From JAFAGX01 sp963759875 (GTDB taxonomy: Bacteria > Acidobacteriota > Terriglobia > Terriglobales > Acidobacteriaceae): DNA of 64,000 nucleotides. Below, piece after piece: positions 8,874 through 19,003 of the stretch. Within the stretch, counting starts at the first letter, position 1, and each line of letters starts with the position of its first letter. Under the pieces are notes generated by a model, which saw only the letters and a list, made by a program, of their open reading frames with translations, did no database searches and had not been told where the DNA came from. The translations under genes and the position numbers were made by a program. The stretch is from NCBI GenBank assembly GCA_963759875.1, contig CAVXBB010000016.1, positions 310,001-374,000 of the forward strand, given 5' to 3'.

Positions 8874-11800
8874 TCAGAAAGTCAGCCTCATCGCCACTTG
8901 AAGCTGCCGCGCGGAAGTAGTCCCATCGGGCTGGGTGGCAGTGTTAGTAATGACGCCGAACAGAGGATTGTAAATTAAGTTGCCCACGTTCGATCCGTCC
9001 GTTCCGGGGTTCAGGAAGTGCGGGTGGTTGAAAATGTTGTAGCCCTCAACGCGAGTCTCCAAATTGAACCGCTCACTGAACTTAATCTTCTTGGAGAATG
9101 CCAGATCGAAGTCCCAGAATCCGGGACCATAAAATTGATTTCGGCCGGTATTGGCTTCGAAACCCCAGGGCGGATTCACAAAAGCGCTGGGATTGGTAAT
9201 GTAGACCTTTCCCAGGCCGGCTCCAGGGCTGACACCCGGTGCAAATGGATCTCCTACGACCGAGGCCCAAGCATTGATACCGGTCCTTTGCGTATCCTCG
9301 GTGCCGCGAACCTGGAAAGGATGGCCCGATTGGATGGTCGTAATCCCGGAGAACTGCATCCCCTCGAAAATCTTTCCGAGTGGACCATTGTTCAGGTAAC
9401 TCTTGCCGCGGCCAAGCGGAACCTCCCAGATGTAGTTAATAACGGCGACATGGCGAGTGTCGTTATCAGAGTTCCCGCGATTTTCGGCAAGGTCTCGGGA
9501 ATCGCGAGGAAATGTGTGAAGAACCGACCGCCGGATTCAGCGGGTCGACGGAGTTGTCGATGGAATGTGACCACGTATAAGCGCCCTGGAACTGCAAGCC
9601 GTGGCTCATTCGGTGAGTTATTTTTGTCTGCAAACCGTGGTAGATGGAATTGAACTCATTGATCTGGTAGTCAGGCTGGAACAGGGCATTGTTGTTGATC
9701 GCATCAAACGGCAGAACCCCGAATTCCTTACCCTCATACAGGTTCCCGCTGCTCACGGTTGCAGCGACGCTTTGCGTGCCAACAGCTGTACAGCCAAACG
9801 CATTGCCCGGATTGCTGCAGTACTGAACCAGTTGCTGCACCAGCGCGGGATCCGGCGGGTTGCCATCCCGTTGTCCATATATGTGGACGCCCATGGCACC
9901 GACGTAGGCAACGTCCAGCACATCGTGGCGAGTCAGTTGTCTCTGCACGTCCAGATTCCAGTTGTTGCTGGCAGTATTCGGAAAGTGCGTGTCAAAGACT
10001 ACTTCGCCGGCGGTCAGAGAGCCGTCAGGTATAGACGCGGAGGGCTTTTGTGTCGGGATGACAACCGGGACACCACCAGTGCCGAAAGCGTTGTTGATCG
10101 TCTCCACAGGAAATTGGGTGTAACTAAACTGGAACGGCGGGTCAGCGCGTGCATTGCCGAAAACATTACCGAAGACCCGGTCATGGAAAATACCAAATCC
10201 GGCTCGCACGGCAGTTCTTTCCGTCACGCCAGGGGTCCCAAGACAAGCCGATGCGCGGCTCGATGTCTTTGTAATCCTGATGATAAAGGTTGAGACCGGT
10301 TCCGGGACCGACGACGCTGAAGGTGACAGTTTGCCCCGCAGCAAATGAGCCCGGATCTCTCAACAGGTTGGAAGCGTTTCCGTTCTCTTCATAGGGCACA
10401 CCGTTGAGCTGGTACCGCAATCCCAGGCTTAGCGTGAGATTTGTACGTAGCTTCCAGGTATCTTGACCATACCAGTCAAACTCGTGCTGCCGGTAGGACT
10501 TGTTATCGGTTGGTTGACGAACCCCGGCCTTGTTGAAGAACTGCGCTGCATTATCTTCAATGACAAGCCCATACAAGGCATCGGTCGCATCCAAAAGGGC
10601 TGTTGAGGGATTAGGTATATTTTGGATCAGTCCAGGATCAAAGCCGAACAGCAACTCGGTTTCCATGTTGAATTGGCGACGCGAGGAGAAGTCGTCAAAG
10701 CCGGTCTCACCCACATTGCGAAAATCGAAACCAAATTTAAAGGTATTGTTCCCGTGCACCCAAGTTATGTTGTCGGTGTAGCTGACTGTCCCGGTCTCGC
10801 GGGCCTGATTATCTGAATAGCCGAGATTAATGCTCCCGAAACTTGTGAACGGATCCATGAGGTAATCGCGTCCATTGCCGTACTGATCCAAGCCGCCGGG
10901 GCTATCCAGCACGTTTAGGCCGCCGACGTAAAATCTTCCATAGGCGTGGTTCCATCCAAATTGAAAGTTGTTTACCAGGTCATTGCGAAGGGTAGAGGTC
11001 AATTGCGCGGCCACTCCTTCGTCAATACCTTTAGCTCCGACTGACCCTACGCCGCCAGGCAAAAAATCGTTGTGAAAGGCATTCGGATCGGCGTTCCAAT
11101 TGTAAGCATATCGCAGGGTAAGAAGTTCGCGGTCATTGATGTGGTGATCAATCTTGAAAGTCGCGTTGTACGCGTTAAAGGCTGATCTGCTTGGAAAGAA
11201 AATACTACCTTCGATGCCATCGACCGAAGGAGTGGTCGGATTGGGATACAAAGCAAAGACTTTCTGCATCGTGGGGTCAAGCGGGGCTCCGGTTTCGTTT
11301 TGGGAAGACCCGGGCAATAAGTTGACTGGCGTCCGAGTACCGGTCGAATCCGTATAGGTGAAAACTCCGGTCTTGAAGGCAGCCGTGGGAACAGTCGACT
11401 GGTTGGTTAAAGTGGTGCGAAAACGATCCATCTCCAGATTAGCGAAGAAGAAAGTTTTGTTCTTGATAATCGGCCCTCCCAAAGAGAAACCGAATTGGTT
11501 TCGCACATAAGGATTCATTCGCGAGGGCTCACCATTGACGATCGCCGGGTTGAACCAGTCGCGGGCACCGCCAAAACCATTCCATCTGCCGTACTCGTAT
11601 GCATCACCGCGGAAAGTGTTAGTGCCGCTTTTTGTGACTACGTCAATGATCGCACCCGTATTGCGCCCGAATTCAGCATTGAAATTATCGGTGATAACAC
11701 GGAACTCCTCGGTGGAATCAGGATTCGCCGCCAGGATACCGTACGGCGACCCGGGCACTGAGGTGTCATTGTTATCCACACCATCCAGCAAGAAATTATT

Positions 11801-12343
11801 GTTGCGGTCGCGAGCTCCGTTAACGGAGAAACCACCGGTGCTGCTGTCCGTCTGCGAGGTCCCTGGCGATAGCAAAACCAGGCTATAGGGATCGCGGGTG
11901 ATGAGTGGCAGATCTTGCATCTGCCGCTCGTTCACAAGATTGCTGATTTGTGAAGTTTCCAAATCGACATCCGGCAATTGGTCTGCCTCCACTTCAACTG
12001 ATTCGCTTGCCGCGCCAGGTTGCAGAGTTGCATTTACAGTTAGAGCCTGCGCCACTGTGAGTTCTACAGTAGACAACCGGAAGGTTCGGAAGCCCCCTTT
12101 GGTGATGGTGACCTCATACGCTCCCACCGGGAGATCAGCTACGAAGTAAGCCCCTGTGGCGTTGCTGGTGGTGGTACGCAGTGCGTTTGTGGCTAGGCTT
12201 CGCACATCGATTTCCGCGCCTTGCACCACTGCACCAGTCGGATCAGCAACGGTTCCGGAAATCGAGCCATTTTGCGCGAATAGTACAGTCGGCAAGGAAA
12301 GGAAAAGCAGAACCAACGTAAGTAGAATTCGAAGCCGTATCAT
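8874..12343 (-). CDS. Oar-like TonB-dependent receptor (copy 2), two apparent frameshifts
   Basis: The coding sequence runs from a signal peptide (residues 1-23, ending VLFAQ) through a CarboxypepD_reg domain (GSISGTVADPTGAVVQGAEI), a plug (FSVNGARDRNNNFLLDG, then NAEFGRNTGAIIDVVTKSGT) and a barrel ending MRLTF. The frame breaks twice. Near 10220 one extra base follows WRDGK, and the next frame resumes with TAVRAGFGIF. Near 9505 the frame shifts again, after which an uninterrupted frame leads to the normal C-terminal Phe. The encoded protein would be about 1150 residues, the normal family size. Sequence identity to copies 1 and 3 is visibly lower than between those two. Frame loss could be real, but all genes in this block share it, so I favour base-call error. 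Confidence 0.8.
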
Positions 12344-12744
12344 GACGCCCCCCGCTGAATGACAACCTTAGAATTAACAAGCAAAACAGTTGGCACAAAT
12401 CTTCTCAAGTTGTGCCTGAAAGCAGAAGAGATTGCAACGCTAACACACAGTACCTTGCTGGTTCACTGTGAAATTGCAGCCATACACACAGAGCGCCCCA
12501 ACACTTCTTGGCTACAAGCAGGAGTATGTTTGTACGGTTGCAAGCCAGCACACAGGCTGCCAATGCACACACGTTGCAAGTCTCTGATTATTAGTCACTT
12601 CTTGTGCTGTCTAGGAATACGAACCGAGCGAATCTATGGAATTTAGTAGATCGCTCCAGGCAATTCATGGATGGATAAGGAGGACGACCCGTCCTCTGCT
12701 GCGGGGGGCTTAAAATGTGGCCAGGGTTCGGCGCGGAGGCTGTT
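12344..12744. other. Divergent intergenic region, receptor copy 2 / small secreted protein
   Basis: About 400 bases with no gene that I support. It must hold two divergent promoters. The visible structure is an inverted repeat, GGCACAA at 12392-12398 and TTGTGCC at 12410-12416, about 50 bases upstream of the minus-strand receptor start. The region also has several short CACACA/GCACAC runs. No strong -35/-10 pair stands out. Confidence 0.45.
12392..12416. promoter_or_regulatory. Candidate operator upstream of receptor copy 2
   Basis: A perfect 7-base inverted repeat, GGCACAA-N11-TTGTGCC, is centred about 60 bases upstream of the receptor start on the minus strand. The arm-to-arm spacing suits a dimeric transcription factor on one DNA face. 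Which regulator would bind is unknown. Confidence 0.4.
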
Positions 12745-13065
12745 ATGAAGCTAGTGGCATGCTTTCTGCTCGTGATGTTGCTCGGAGTGACGGCGCTGGC
12801 ACAGAGGCCAATCCCGCCTGGCATTCGGGAGGCTGACAAGATCGACGTGCAATCCCAAAAGAATATGCCGCCGCCTGCGAGCCCACACGCACGCGTGGAT
12901 CCAGCCAAGCTAAAGCGAGACGCTGACGAATTGGCCACGCTGGCATCTTCCGTGCCTTCCGCGGTAAATCAAACCACAATGGGAGTTCTGCCCAAGGAAT
13001 TGGACCAGAAGCTTAAGAGAATCGAAAAACTTGCGAAGCAGCTGCGATCTCAAATCTCACACTGA
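12745..13065 (+). CDS. Small secreted hypothetical protein
   Basis: I do not recognise this protein. It has about 106 residues: a clear signal peptide (MKLVACFLLVMLLGVTALAQ), a proline-rich linker (PPPASPH), and then a charged alpha-helical region with heptad-like spacing (AKLKRDADELATLASS, then LDQKLKRIEKLAKQLRSQ) that may form a coiled coil. I chose the ATG at 12745 because GGAGG sits five bases upstream at 12735-12739 and the signal peptide begins there; an in-frame ATG at 12715 would add ten unlikely residues. It is the only gene in the frameshift-rich block that reads through intact. It points away from receptor copy 2 and toward the end of copy 3, so it is its own unit. Confidence 0.65.
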   Translation: MKLVACFLLVMLLGVTALAQRPIPPGIREADKIDVQSQKNMPPPASPHARVDPAKLKRDADELATLASSVPSAVNQTTMGVLPKELDQKLKRIEKLAKQLRSQISH

Positions 13066-13090
13066 ACAGCTGCCGCATTTGAGGCAAAAG

Positions 13091-13120
13091 AAAAAGCCGT
13101 CGGCCAAAGGTCGACGGCTT
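13091..13120 (-). terminator. Rho-independent terminator of receptor copy 3
   Basis: A 9-bp perfect stem (AAGCCGTCG at 13094-13102, CGACGGCTT at 13112-13120) with a 9-base loop is followed on the minus strand by TTTTT. It starts 15 bases past the TAG stop of the minus-strand receptor (13135-13137) and therefore terminates that gene. Confidence 0.8.
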
Positions 13121-13134
13121 GGAGTAAGCAAGAT

Positions 13135-16100
13135 CTAGAAGGCGATCTTCAGTTGCCACTCGATTGCTCGAGGAGCACCGAGCGCATTGACACCCGAACC
13201 GAGACCAACCGCAGGAGTCTTCCGGTGCCACTGTGCAAAGCCGCGCTGGTCGTCCCATTCGGTGAGCCTATGCCGCTATCCAGAATGCTGGTGAAGGGAA
13301 CAGCGGTCCATCAAAGTTGGAGAGATTGAACAGGTTGAGAAAACCGATACCCGGGCTATTTCGAAATCGTCTTAACTTGTATACGCCCAGCTCATGTTCA
13401 TGTCGAAGGTACGCAGTAACAGTTTTGGCGATGGCGTTGGGCGGTGCAAGTGACAACGGGCCGTAGGGCAAGGTTGCTGACGGTGTGTCGCCGCCGATTA
13501 CGCCGCCCGAAAAGCTTGCAACTGAGCTAGCGTCTATCAGGCCATTCGATATCAGTACCTGGCCCGCCGGAGTAGGCGTTCCACCAGGTTGATTGTTCAA
13601 GTTTGAAATCACCGTGTTAAGCCCCTTGGGGCCGAAGTCCGGCAAAGGACCGAACGTTTGTTCCAGGAAGAGGATCGACCCAAACCTCGGTTGCTGGGCC
13701 GCCGATCCATCCCCTGCACCGTCCCCTGTGAAATCAAGTTTGCAAGAGACCGCCTGGGTTACCGCTTACCGGAAACTAACACGTTGTCTGGCAATGGGCT
13801 GTCAAAGTGGGAGGTGATTCCGATTGGAAACCCGCCGGCAAAATCGACCCAATCCACCAAACGAAAGCTGGCGGGTGCGGTCCAACGCTGTGGGACCGCT
13901 CAAGTGTGTCGGATCGTCAAAGTCCGTGGCCACGGTACTGAAGTCGTTATCCTCTGGCCGTGGCAACATAGCGAGAGAACGAATAGGACACCTGAAAGTT
14001 CGCGTGCTTGACACCGGGCAGCGGATTAGCGACGTCCTGCCTCAAGCTAGCTTGCAGGCCGTTATATGCAGACCGCCCGATGGGGGATAGCATTTCATTG
14101 GATCCCACGTTCGGATTAATTCCCGGGTAATGCGGCCGCAGGTGCACCGGCCAGAGCACAAGGCAAACCGCTGCATAGCGCTTCGCCAGAATCAAGGCCG
14201 TTGCTTGCATAATCACTGATCGTCGCACCGGCCGCAACGGCGCAGCCGACCGTCGCACAGCCGAATTTGGCATTGGTTGTATTGATCGCGCTCACTGCTG
14301 CGGCCTTGTTGAAGAACCGAGCGTCACCGACGTGGTTCGTATCGAGGATCAGGAAGTTGTGGGTAGAGATGTTGCGCAGATAATCCACGCTGGCGACCAT
14401 TCCCTTCCGAAGCTCGCGCTGTATGCCGATGTTCATCTGCACCGATCGTGGCGATTTGTAATCCGGATTAATCAACGTCGAACTGGTGACTTGATTGTCC
14501 GCCTTAAGAGTACCGATGTAAGTGCCATTGACGGCCGGTCCGGCCTGCTGAACTGCCGCCTGGTACTGTTGTTGTAAACGCGATGATCTGGGAAGAAACG
14601 CTTCCGATTGGCTGCCCACAGAAACTCGGAGTAACGACTGTCCCAGTGGGAAATTAATCGCGCTCCCTGTGCCACCCGAGCAAGCGGGCGCGAAGCCCAA
14701 GAAGAGACCCTTCTGAAGCCGCGCAGCTGGATCGAACAGAATGTTGTTCCAGATTGAGTTCTCATAAAACAAGCCAATACCCGCGCGAATCTACGGTTTT
14801 GGCGTCGTTGTGCGGACTCCAGGCGATGCCAAGCTGAGGAGCGAAGTTGAGGTTTGGCTGGTGCGGCGTAGCGCCCAAGTTCGATAAAACTGATTGTTGA
14901 ACTGATTGACGCAGGCAGTGGGCCGAGAGCACTATCGGTACGGCCAGTGTCGCGCACATAACGAAGACCGGAGTCACGGTTAAGTTGGGTTTGGCTTTCC
15001 AGGAATCTCCGATGTACCAGGAGAGCCGGTTATCCGGTCCCAAGCCGCCACCAGGGAAGCCAAAGGCAGGCTCCGAAGACGAGAATCCGCTCGCCATTAC
15101 CCAAGGTGACGTCGTCAGCCGGATAATTCAGCGGATTGCCTGCGCCTCCGGGAAAAGGACATTCGAAACGGCAGGTGGGCGTTAGTTTGGGAGCATTCAC
15201 CGCCGGAGCAGTCCGAGAAATGCCGCGAGTCCACCGCCGTGGAGTGGTTGAAACCGGCGCCGAAACGGAAGATGTGATTCTTAAACAATTTGCTGCCGTC
15301 ATACTTAATCTGATGATCGGACTGCATCGTCGCTTGCGGCGCGAGGAAGTTGATGCCCAGAGCAAAATGGATCGGATCCAGCCGTCAAGCAGAATTGGTC
15401 GCCACCGATGGCGAGTTCAATGCCCGGCGCGGGATTGAAAATGCTCGTTCCGGTCACAGCGTCTTTAATGCCATTCTGAAATTTCGTGTATCCGAACCGA
15501 ATGCTGTTGGTCATAGAACCAGTATTGAAATCCACTCCCACTACGTGGTCTCTGGCGAATGGTCCGCATTAGCAAACGGCTGAAACGAATTGGGAATAAA
15601 GGAAGCACGCTTCTGTTCTGGTTGAAGGTGAAACGATAGAAATCTCGTATTTGCTGGTCTGGTAGTCCAATCGCCCGATGAGTTTCGGTTTCGGCGGAAC
15701 GGCGAGGCGAAATTTCCCGTCATCGCCAATAAACGTACCGCCGGGCAGAACCGGAGCGATCTGGTCCTGCTTGGTCCGCTCGGCATCGATAAAGAAGAAC
15801 AACTTGTCCTTGATGATGGGACCACCAACGTCGCCACCAAACTGGTTCCGCTGAAACGGGAACGTGGATCACCCGGCAGGGCGGCATTCATCCTCTGGTC
15901 GCGGAAGTAATAGAACGCTTCCCCGTGCAGGCCGTTGGTACCTGACTTCGTCGTGACGTTCACTGAACCGGACGAAGTCAACTCCGTCGAGAGGTCAAGC
16001 GACGACTGCTGTAACGAGGACTCCTGGATTGCACCAACAGGAATATTCTGGGTTGTGGTGCCTACGTTCTCGTCACTAATGTCAACACCGTCAACTTCGA

Positions 16101-16699
16101 TACGTGCAGTACGACCGAAGCGGCCGCCGAAAGAAACGGAAGAGTAGCCGTTCTTGGTCGGGTCAAAGGTGCCGCCGTCCTGAATCTGCACGCCCGGCTC
16201 CAGCTGCGCAAGGTCGAGGAAGTTGCGTCCGTTGATCGGGAGATTCTCGATTTGCTGCTGACGTGAGCACGCCTTGAACCGTAGCCTGTTCGGTATTCAC
16301 GCTTACGGCTGAGCCTTCCACTTCCACCGTTTCGGCGGCTTCTCCCAGAGTCATCCGAGCGTTGCCCGTTGCGGTTGTATTCACCTCAACCGTTACAGCC
16401 ATCTCGAGCGTCTTGAATCCTTTGGCCTCGATCTTGATCTGGTAGTTGCCCGGAATCAAAGCTCCAGAGGCATAGGTTCCAGATGAACTTGTGGTCGTGC
16501 CAATATTTTGCCCGGTTGCCTTATTGATGATGGTGACCCTTGCGCCGCCGACCACCGCCCCGGAGGGATCCGTCACAGTTCCTTGAATACTGCCCGTTGA
16601 TATCGTCGTCTGGGCAAACAGACCGATGGAAGCGACGAATACAAACAAAGTCAGCCCCAGACACAAAAAGGAATGTGCGAAACGGGAATTCCGCCTCAT
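13135..16699 (-). pseudogene. Oar-like TonB-dependent receptor (copy 3), many frameshifts
   Basis: This is a paralogue of copy 1, alike along its whole length: signal peptide ending GLFAQ, GSIQGTVTDPSGAVVGGARV, VQIQDGGTFDPTKNGYSSVS, LDLSTELTSSGSVNVTTKSG, barrel segments, and a normal end (APRAIEWQLKIAF then TAG at 13135-13137). The reading frame changes at least eight times; the first is near 16255, where one extra G breaks VLTSQQIENLPINGRN. Each break looks like a one-base indel and the protein sequence resumes in register. A start with a good ribosome-binding site (AAGGAGCG) and a proper terminator are both kept. It is therefore either a young pseudogene or, more likely given its neighbours, a normal gene in poor sequence. 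Confidence 0.8.
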
Positions 16700-17020
16700 G
16701 ATTCGCTCCTTACAATTCTTATTTCTTACGAAGGTTAAACAGCTAATGTTCCTACAAAAGCTAAATCTTCATTTCCAGCTAGAGGGAAACAGCTCTTGTC
16801 CTCATCCCCATCGAGATTGTTTTACTGTCGTGCGCTGTTGTGCAATTCGCGAACCAATGTGGGATTCCGCTTTATGAGTTAGCTTTAGGCTTAATTTTCA
16901 GCAGCTTACGTTTCGAGGAGGCGCGGTTGGAGAGGAAAAAACAGCCAGTGTGATTCCAGATACTGTAGAGCGTCTCCGCAAAAGTGAATTGGTCGGCGTG
17001 CTGTCTTGTTATGTTGTGCG
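16700..17020. other. Intergenic region upstream of receptor copy 3
   Basis: No gene is supported. This AT-richer segment should hold the minus-strand promoter of receptor copy 3. The ribosome-binding site AAGGAGCG lies just upstream of the start at 16699. I see no clear operator. Confidence 0.45.
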
Positions 17021-18100
17021 CTAAAACTTCGATTTTGTCGTGTAATAGCCGGTGCGATGGCGCACCATGTAAGGCGCGTCGGAGGTTACACCTGTGACCT
17101 TCACCTGAATGCGGCGGAAATCGGAATCAGAGAGTCGCTGCGACGGGTAGTACGCCAGCAGGTACTGTGTGCGCAGTTCGTCGCTGATTTTGCGGAAGGC
17201 TCGTCCAGGTCCGGGGCACGAAGTGGCGTAAAAATATTTTCCGCCGGTGTCCTCGGAAAGCTGCATAAGCGCGTGTTCGCCGCCGGTGTCGCGCCCCGCG
17301 CTGGCTTCCATCGGCACCACGATGATGCTGTAGACGATGGCTTCGGCCTCCTGCGCCGCGCGAACAGCTTCCTTGTAGTCCACCCGGCTCACGGTATCGC
17401 CGCCGTCGGTGATCACCACCATAACTTTTCTGCCTTGCGCGGCTCCAGCGCTCGCGCTCCAAGATAAAGGGCGTCGTAAAGCGCCGTGGCCGAGCCCAGG
17501 CGACGCGGTCGATGCCGCGGTCGATCGTCTTGAGGTCAGAGGTGAAGTGGTACCACTTCACTTACCATTTCGCTGAATTCGTAGAGCGAGAGCGCGTCCA
17601 CCGGCCGCAGGATGGCGTGAGCGAAGCGGCGCGCGGACAGACAGTTCCAGCGGCAGATCCTTGCGCGTGCTCAGGCTGGTATCAATGTCCAGCACGATGG
17701 AAAGCGGCAAAGCCGATTCTTTGTCGAAAACCGCAATGTTCTGTGGCTTGCCGTCTTCCAACAATGCGAAGTTATCTTTATTTCAACCCAGCGATCGGCG
17801 CGCCATGCTCATCGGTGACGGTGACAAACACGTTGACAGTTTGACGTCGACTTTGAGCGTAGTTCGGAATCTGGTGTCGGTGTGTTTTCGAGTATCAGCA
17901 GAAGCCGATGCCGAGTTGACCGCCCATGCCCGGGTGGTCTTGGGTACCTGAGCCGGAGAGCCCAGGACGCGTTTGGGCACACTCGAGCGAGCGCAAGTCT
18001 TGCGCTATTGCGCTGATGAATCGCGAAGATTCGCAGACATGCTTGTGCCGAATGAAGAGTTGACGCAAGGTCCGCAAACAATTCTGCGGAGCCGGGAAGA
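17021..18100 (-). pseudogene. VWFA-related Acidobacterial-domain protein, frameshifted
   Basis: Joining frames gives a secreted von Willebrand A-type protein. The order is TVNVFVTVTDEHGAPIAGLK, LLEDGKPQNIAVFDKESALP, then the MIDAS-like strand LSIVLDIDTSLST, ARRFAHAILRPVDALSLYEF, VMVVITDGGDTVSRVDYKEA and RTQYLLAYYPSQRLSDSDFR, ending near TTKSKF. This is the arrangement of the acidobacterial VWFA-related family (TIGR03436), also seen intact at 35000-36082. At least four one-base breaks are present; for example an extra T near 17778 turns LKKDNFALLEDG into a stop. The N-terminal end is uncertain. The VWA fold binds a divalent metal and usually mediates protein contacts outside the cytoplasm; the partner is unknown. 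It lies directly downstream of moaE on the same strand. Confidence 0.7.
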
Positions 18101-18114
18101 GACAATCTGCTCAC

Positions 18115-18587
18115 TTAGATGCGACCTTCCGGAATGGCTGCCTTCGGCCTTGGGGATCTCGGAGGAAAGGGCTCGCCATCGGCCCAGACTGCGCCATCCT
18201 CAAAATATTCCTTCTTCCAGATGGGCACGGTGCGCTTGAGCGTGTCGATCAGCCAGCGGCAGGCATCGAAGGCAGCGGCGCGGTGGGCCGAGGCCACCAC
18301 GATCAGCACGCTGGTCTCGCCAATCTCCAGCCGTCCCAAACGGTGCACCATGGCCACGTCGCGAACGGGAAATTGCTGCAAGCGCTTGCTCGGCCAGCGC
18401 ATCCATCTGCTTCAGGGCCATCTCTTCGTAAGCTTCATAGTCCAGATAGAGAGTGCGCCGGCCGCGCGCTGTTGTCACGAACGATGCCTTCAAACACGAC
18501 GGCGGCGCCGTCCGCAGGCTGCTTAATTTCGTGAGCAACGTCCGCGGTGTCGATTTTCTCGCGCACAATCGAACAATAGGCCGGCAT
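18115..18587 (-). CDS. moaE: Molybdopterin synthase large subunit MoaE, two apparent frameshifts
   Basis: MoaE transfers sulfur from the thiocarboxylated MoaD to precursor Z/cPMP to make molybdopterin. Joining frames gives an ATG at 18587, then VREKIDTADVAHEIKQPADG, AAVVFEGIVRDNS, RGRRTLYLDYEAYEEMALK, FPVRDVAMVHRLGRLEIGET, VASAHRAAAFDACRWLIDTL, and KRTVPIWKKEYFEDGAVW, which contains the conserved KxxxPIWKKE signature with catalytic lysines. Two single extra bases break the frame, one after DNS near 18470 and one before QQFPV near 18380. The gene starts 14 bases after the moaD stop. MoaD and MoaE together form the active heterotetramer, so the adjacency supports both calls. Confidence 0.85.
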
Positions 18588-18601
18588 GCGTGCAGTCGCT
18601 A

Positions 18602-18860
18602 TCACAGATCGATCGATCCGCCGCTCACCGGCGGCAGGAATGCGACCTCGTCTCCGTCCTTTAGTCGCGAATCCGGTCCGGCAAATTCCTGATTGATTGA
18701 AATCGCAACCGAAGCGGCAAGGTTCCCGAGCCGAGGAGTGATTTCTTCATAATGAATAACGACGTCGCCGAAAGTGGCATGTTCTGGCAAGTTGAGGAAA
18801 TCACGCGTCTCGCCCCGCCAGATCCTTCAGCACGCCGAAAAATAAAACGCGAACCTGCAT
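18602..18860 (-). CDS. moaD: Molybdopterin synthase small subunit MoaD, one apparent frameshift, C-terminal tail after GG
   Basis: MoaD is the ubiquitin-fold sulfur carrier of molybdopterin synthase. The ATG at 18860 gives QVRVLFFGVLKDLAG. After a single extra base in the G-run near 18812 the frame continues ETRDFLNLPEHATFGDVVIH, LGNLAASVAISINQEFA and LKDGDEVAFLPPVSGG. The last Gly-Gly is normally the C-terminus and is adenylated and thiocarboxylated. Here four further residues (SIDL) precede the stop at 18602, and no single indel brings a stop right after GG. The tail may be real or may reflect a base error in this error-rich block. The gene leads directly into moaE. Confidence 0.8.
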
Positions 18861-18940
18861 GAGATCTCAGTCGTCGTGATTGCAGGGGACTTCGCCAGTA
18901 GTTTAACCCGGCCGCCCTGTCATAAGCTTTCTTCGGACAG

Positions 18941-18971
18941 AAAAAAGCCAGTTCTCCTTTCGAGAACTGGC
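18941..18971 (-). terminator. Rho-independent terminator of the DUF6600 gene
   Basis: A perfect 10-bp stem (GCCAGTTCTC at 18947-18956, GAGAACTGGC at 18962-18971) with a 5-base loop is followed on the minus strand by TTTTTT. It lies just past the 3' end of the FecR/DUF6600 gene and separates it from moaD. Confidence 0.82.
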
Positions 18972-19003
18972 GGAGCTGCGCAGCTAAAGCCATCAGAACC
19001 TCA

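Noticed and set aside
8874..16699. Phase-variable receptor genes switched by frameshifts
   Set aside because: The breaks are mostly not in homopolymers or short repeats, and neighbouring housekeeping genes (lon, moaDE) show the same kind of break.
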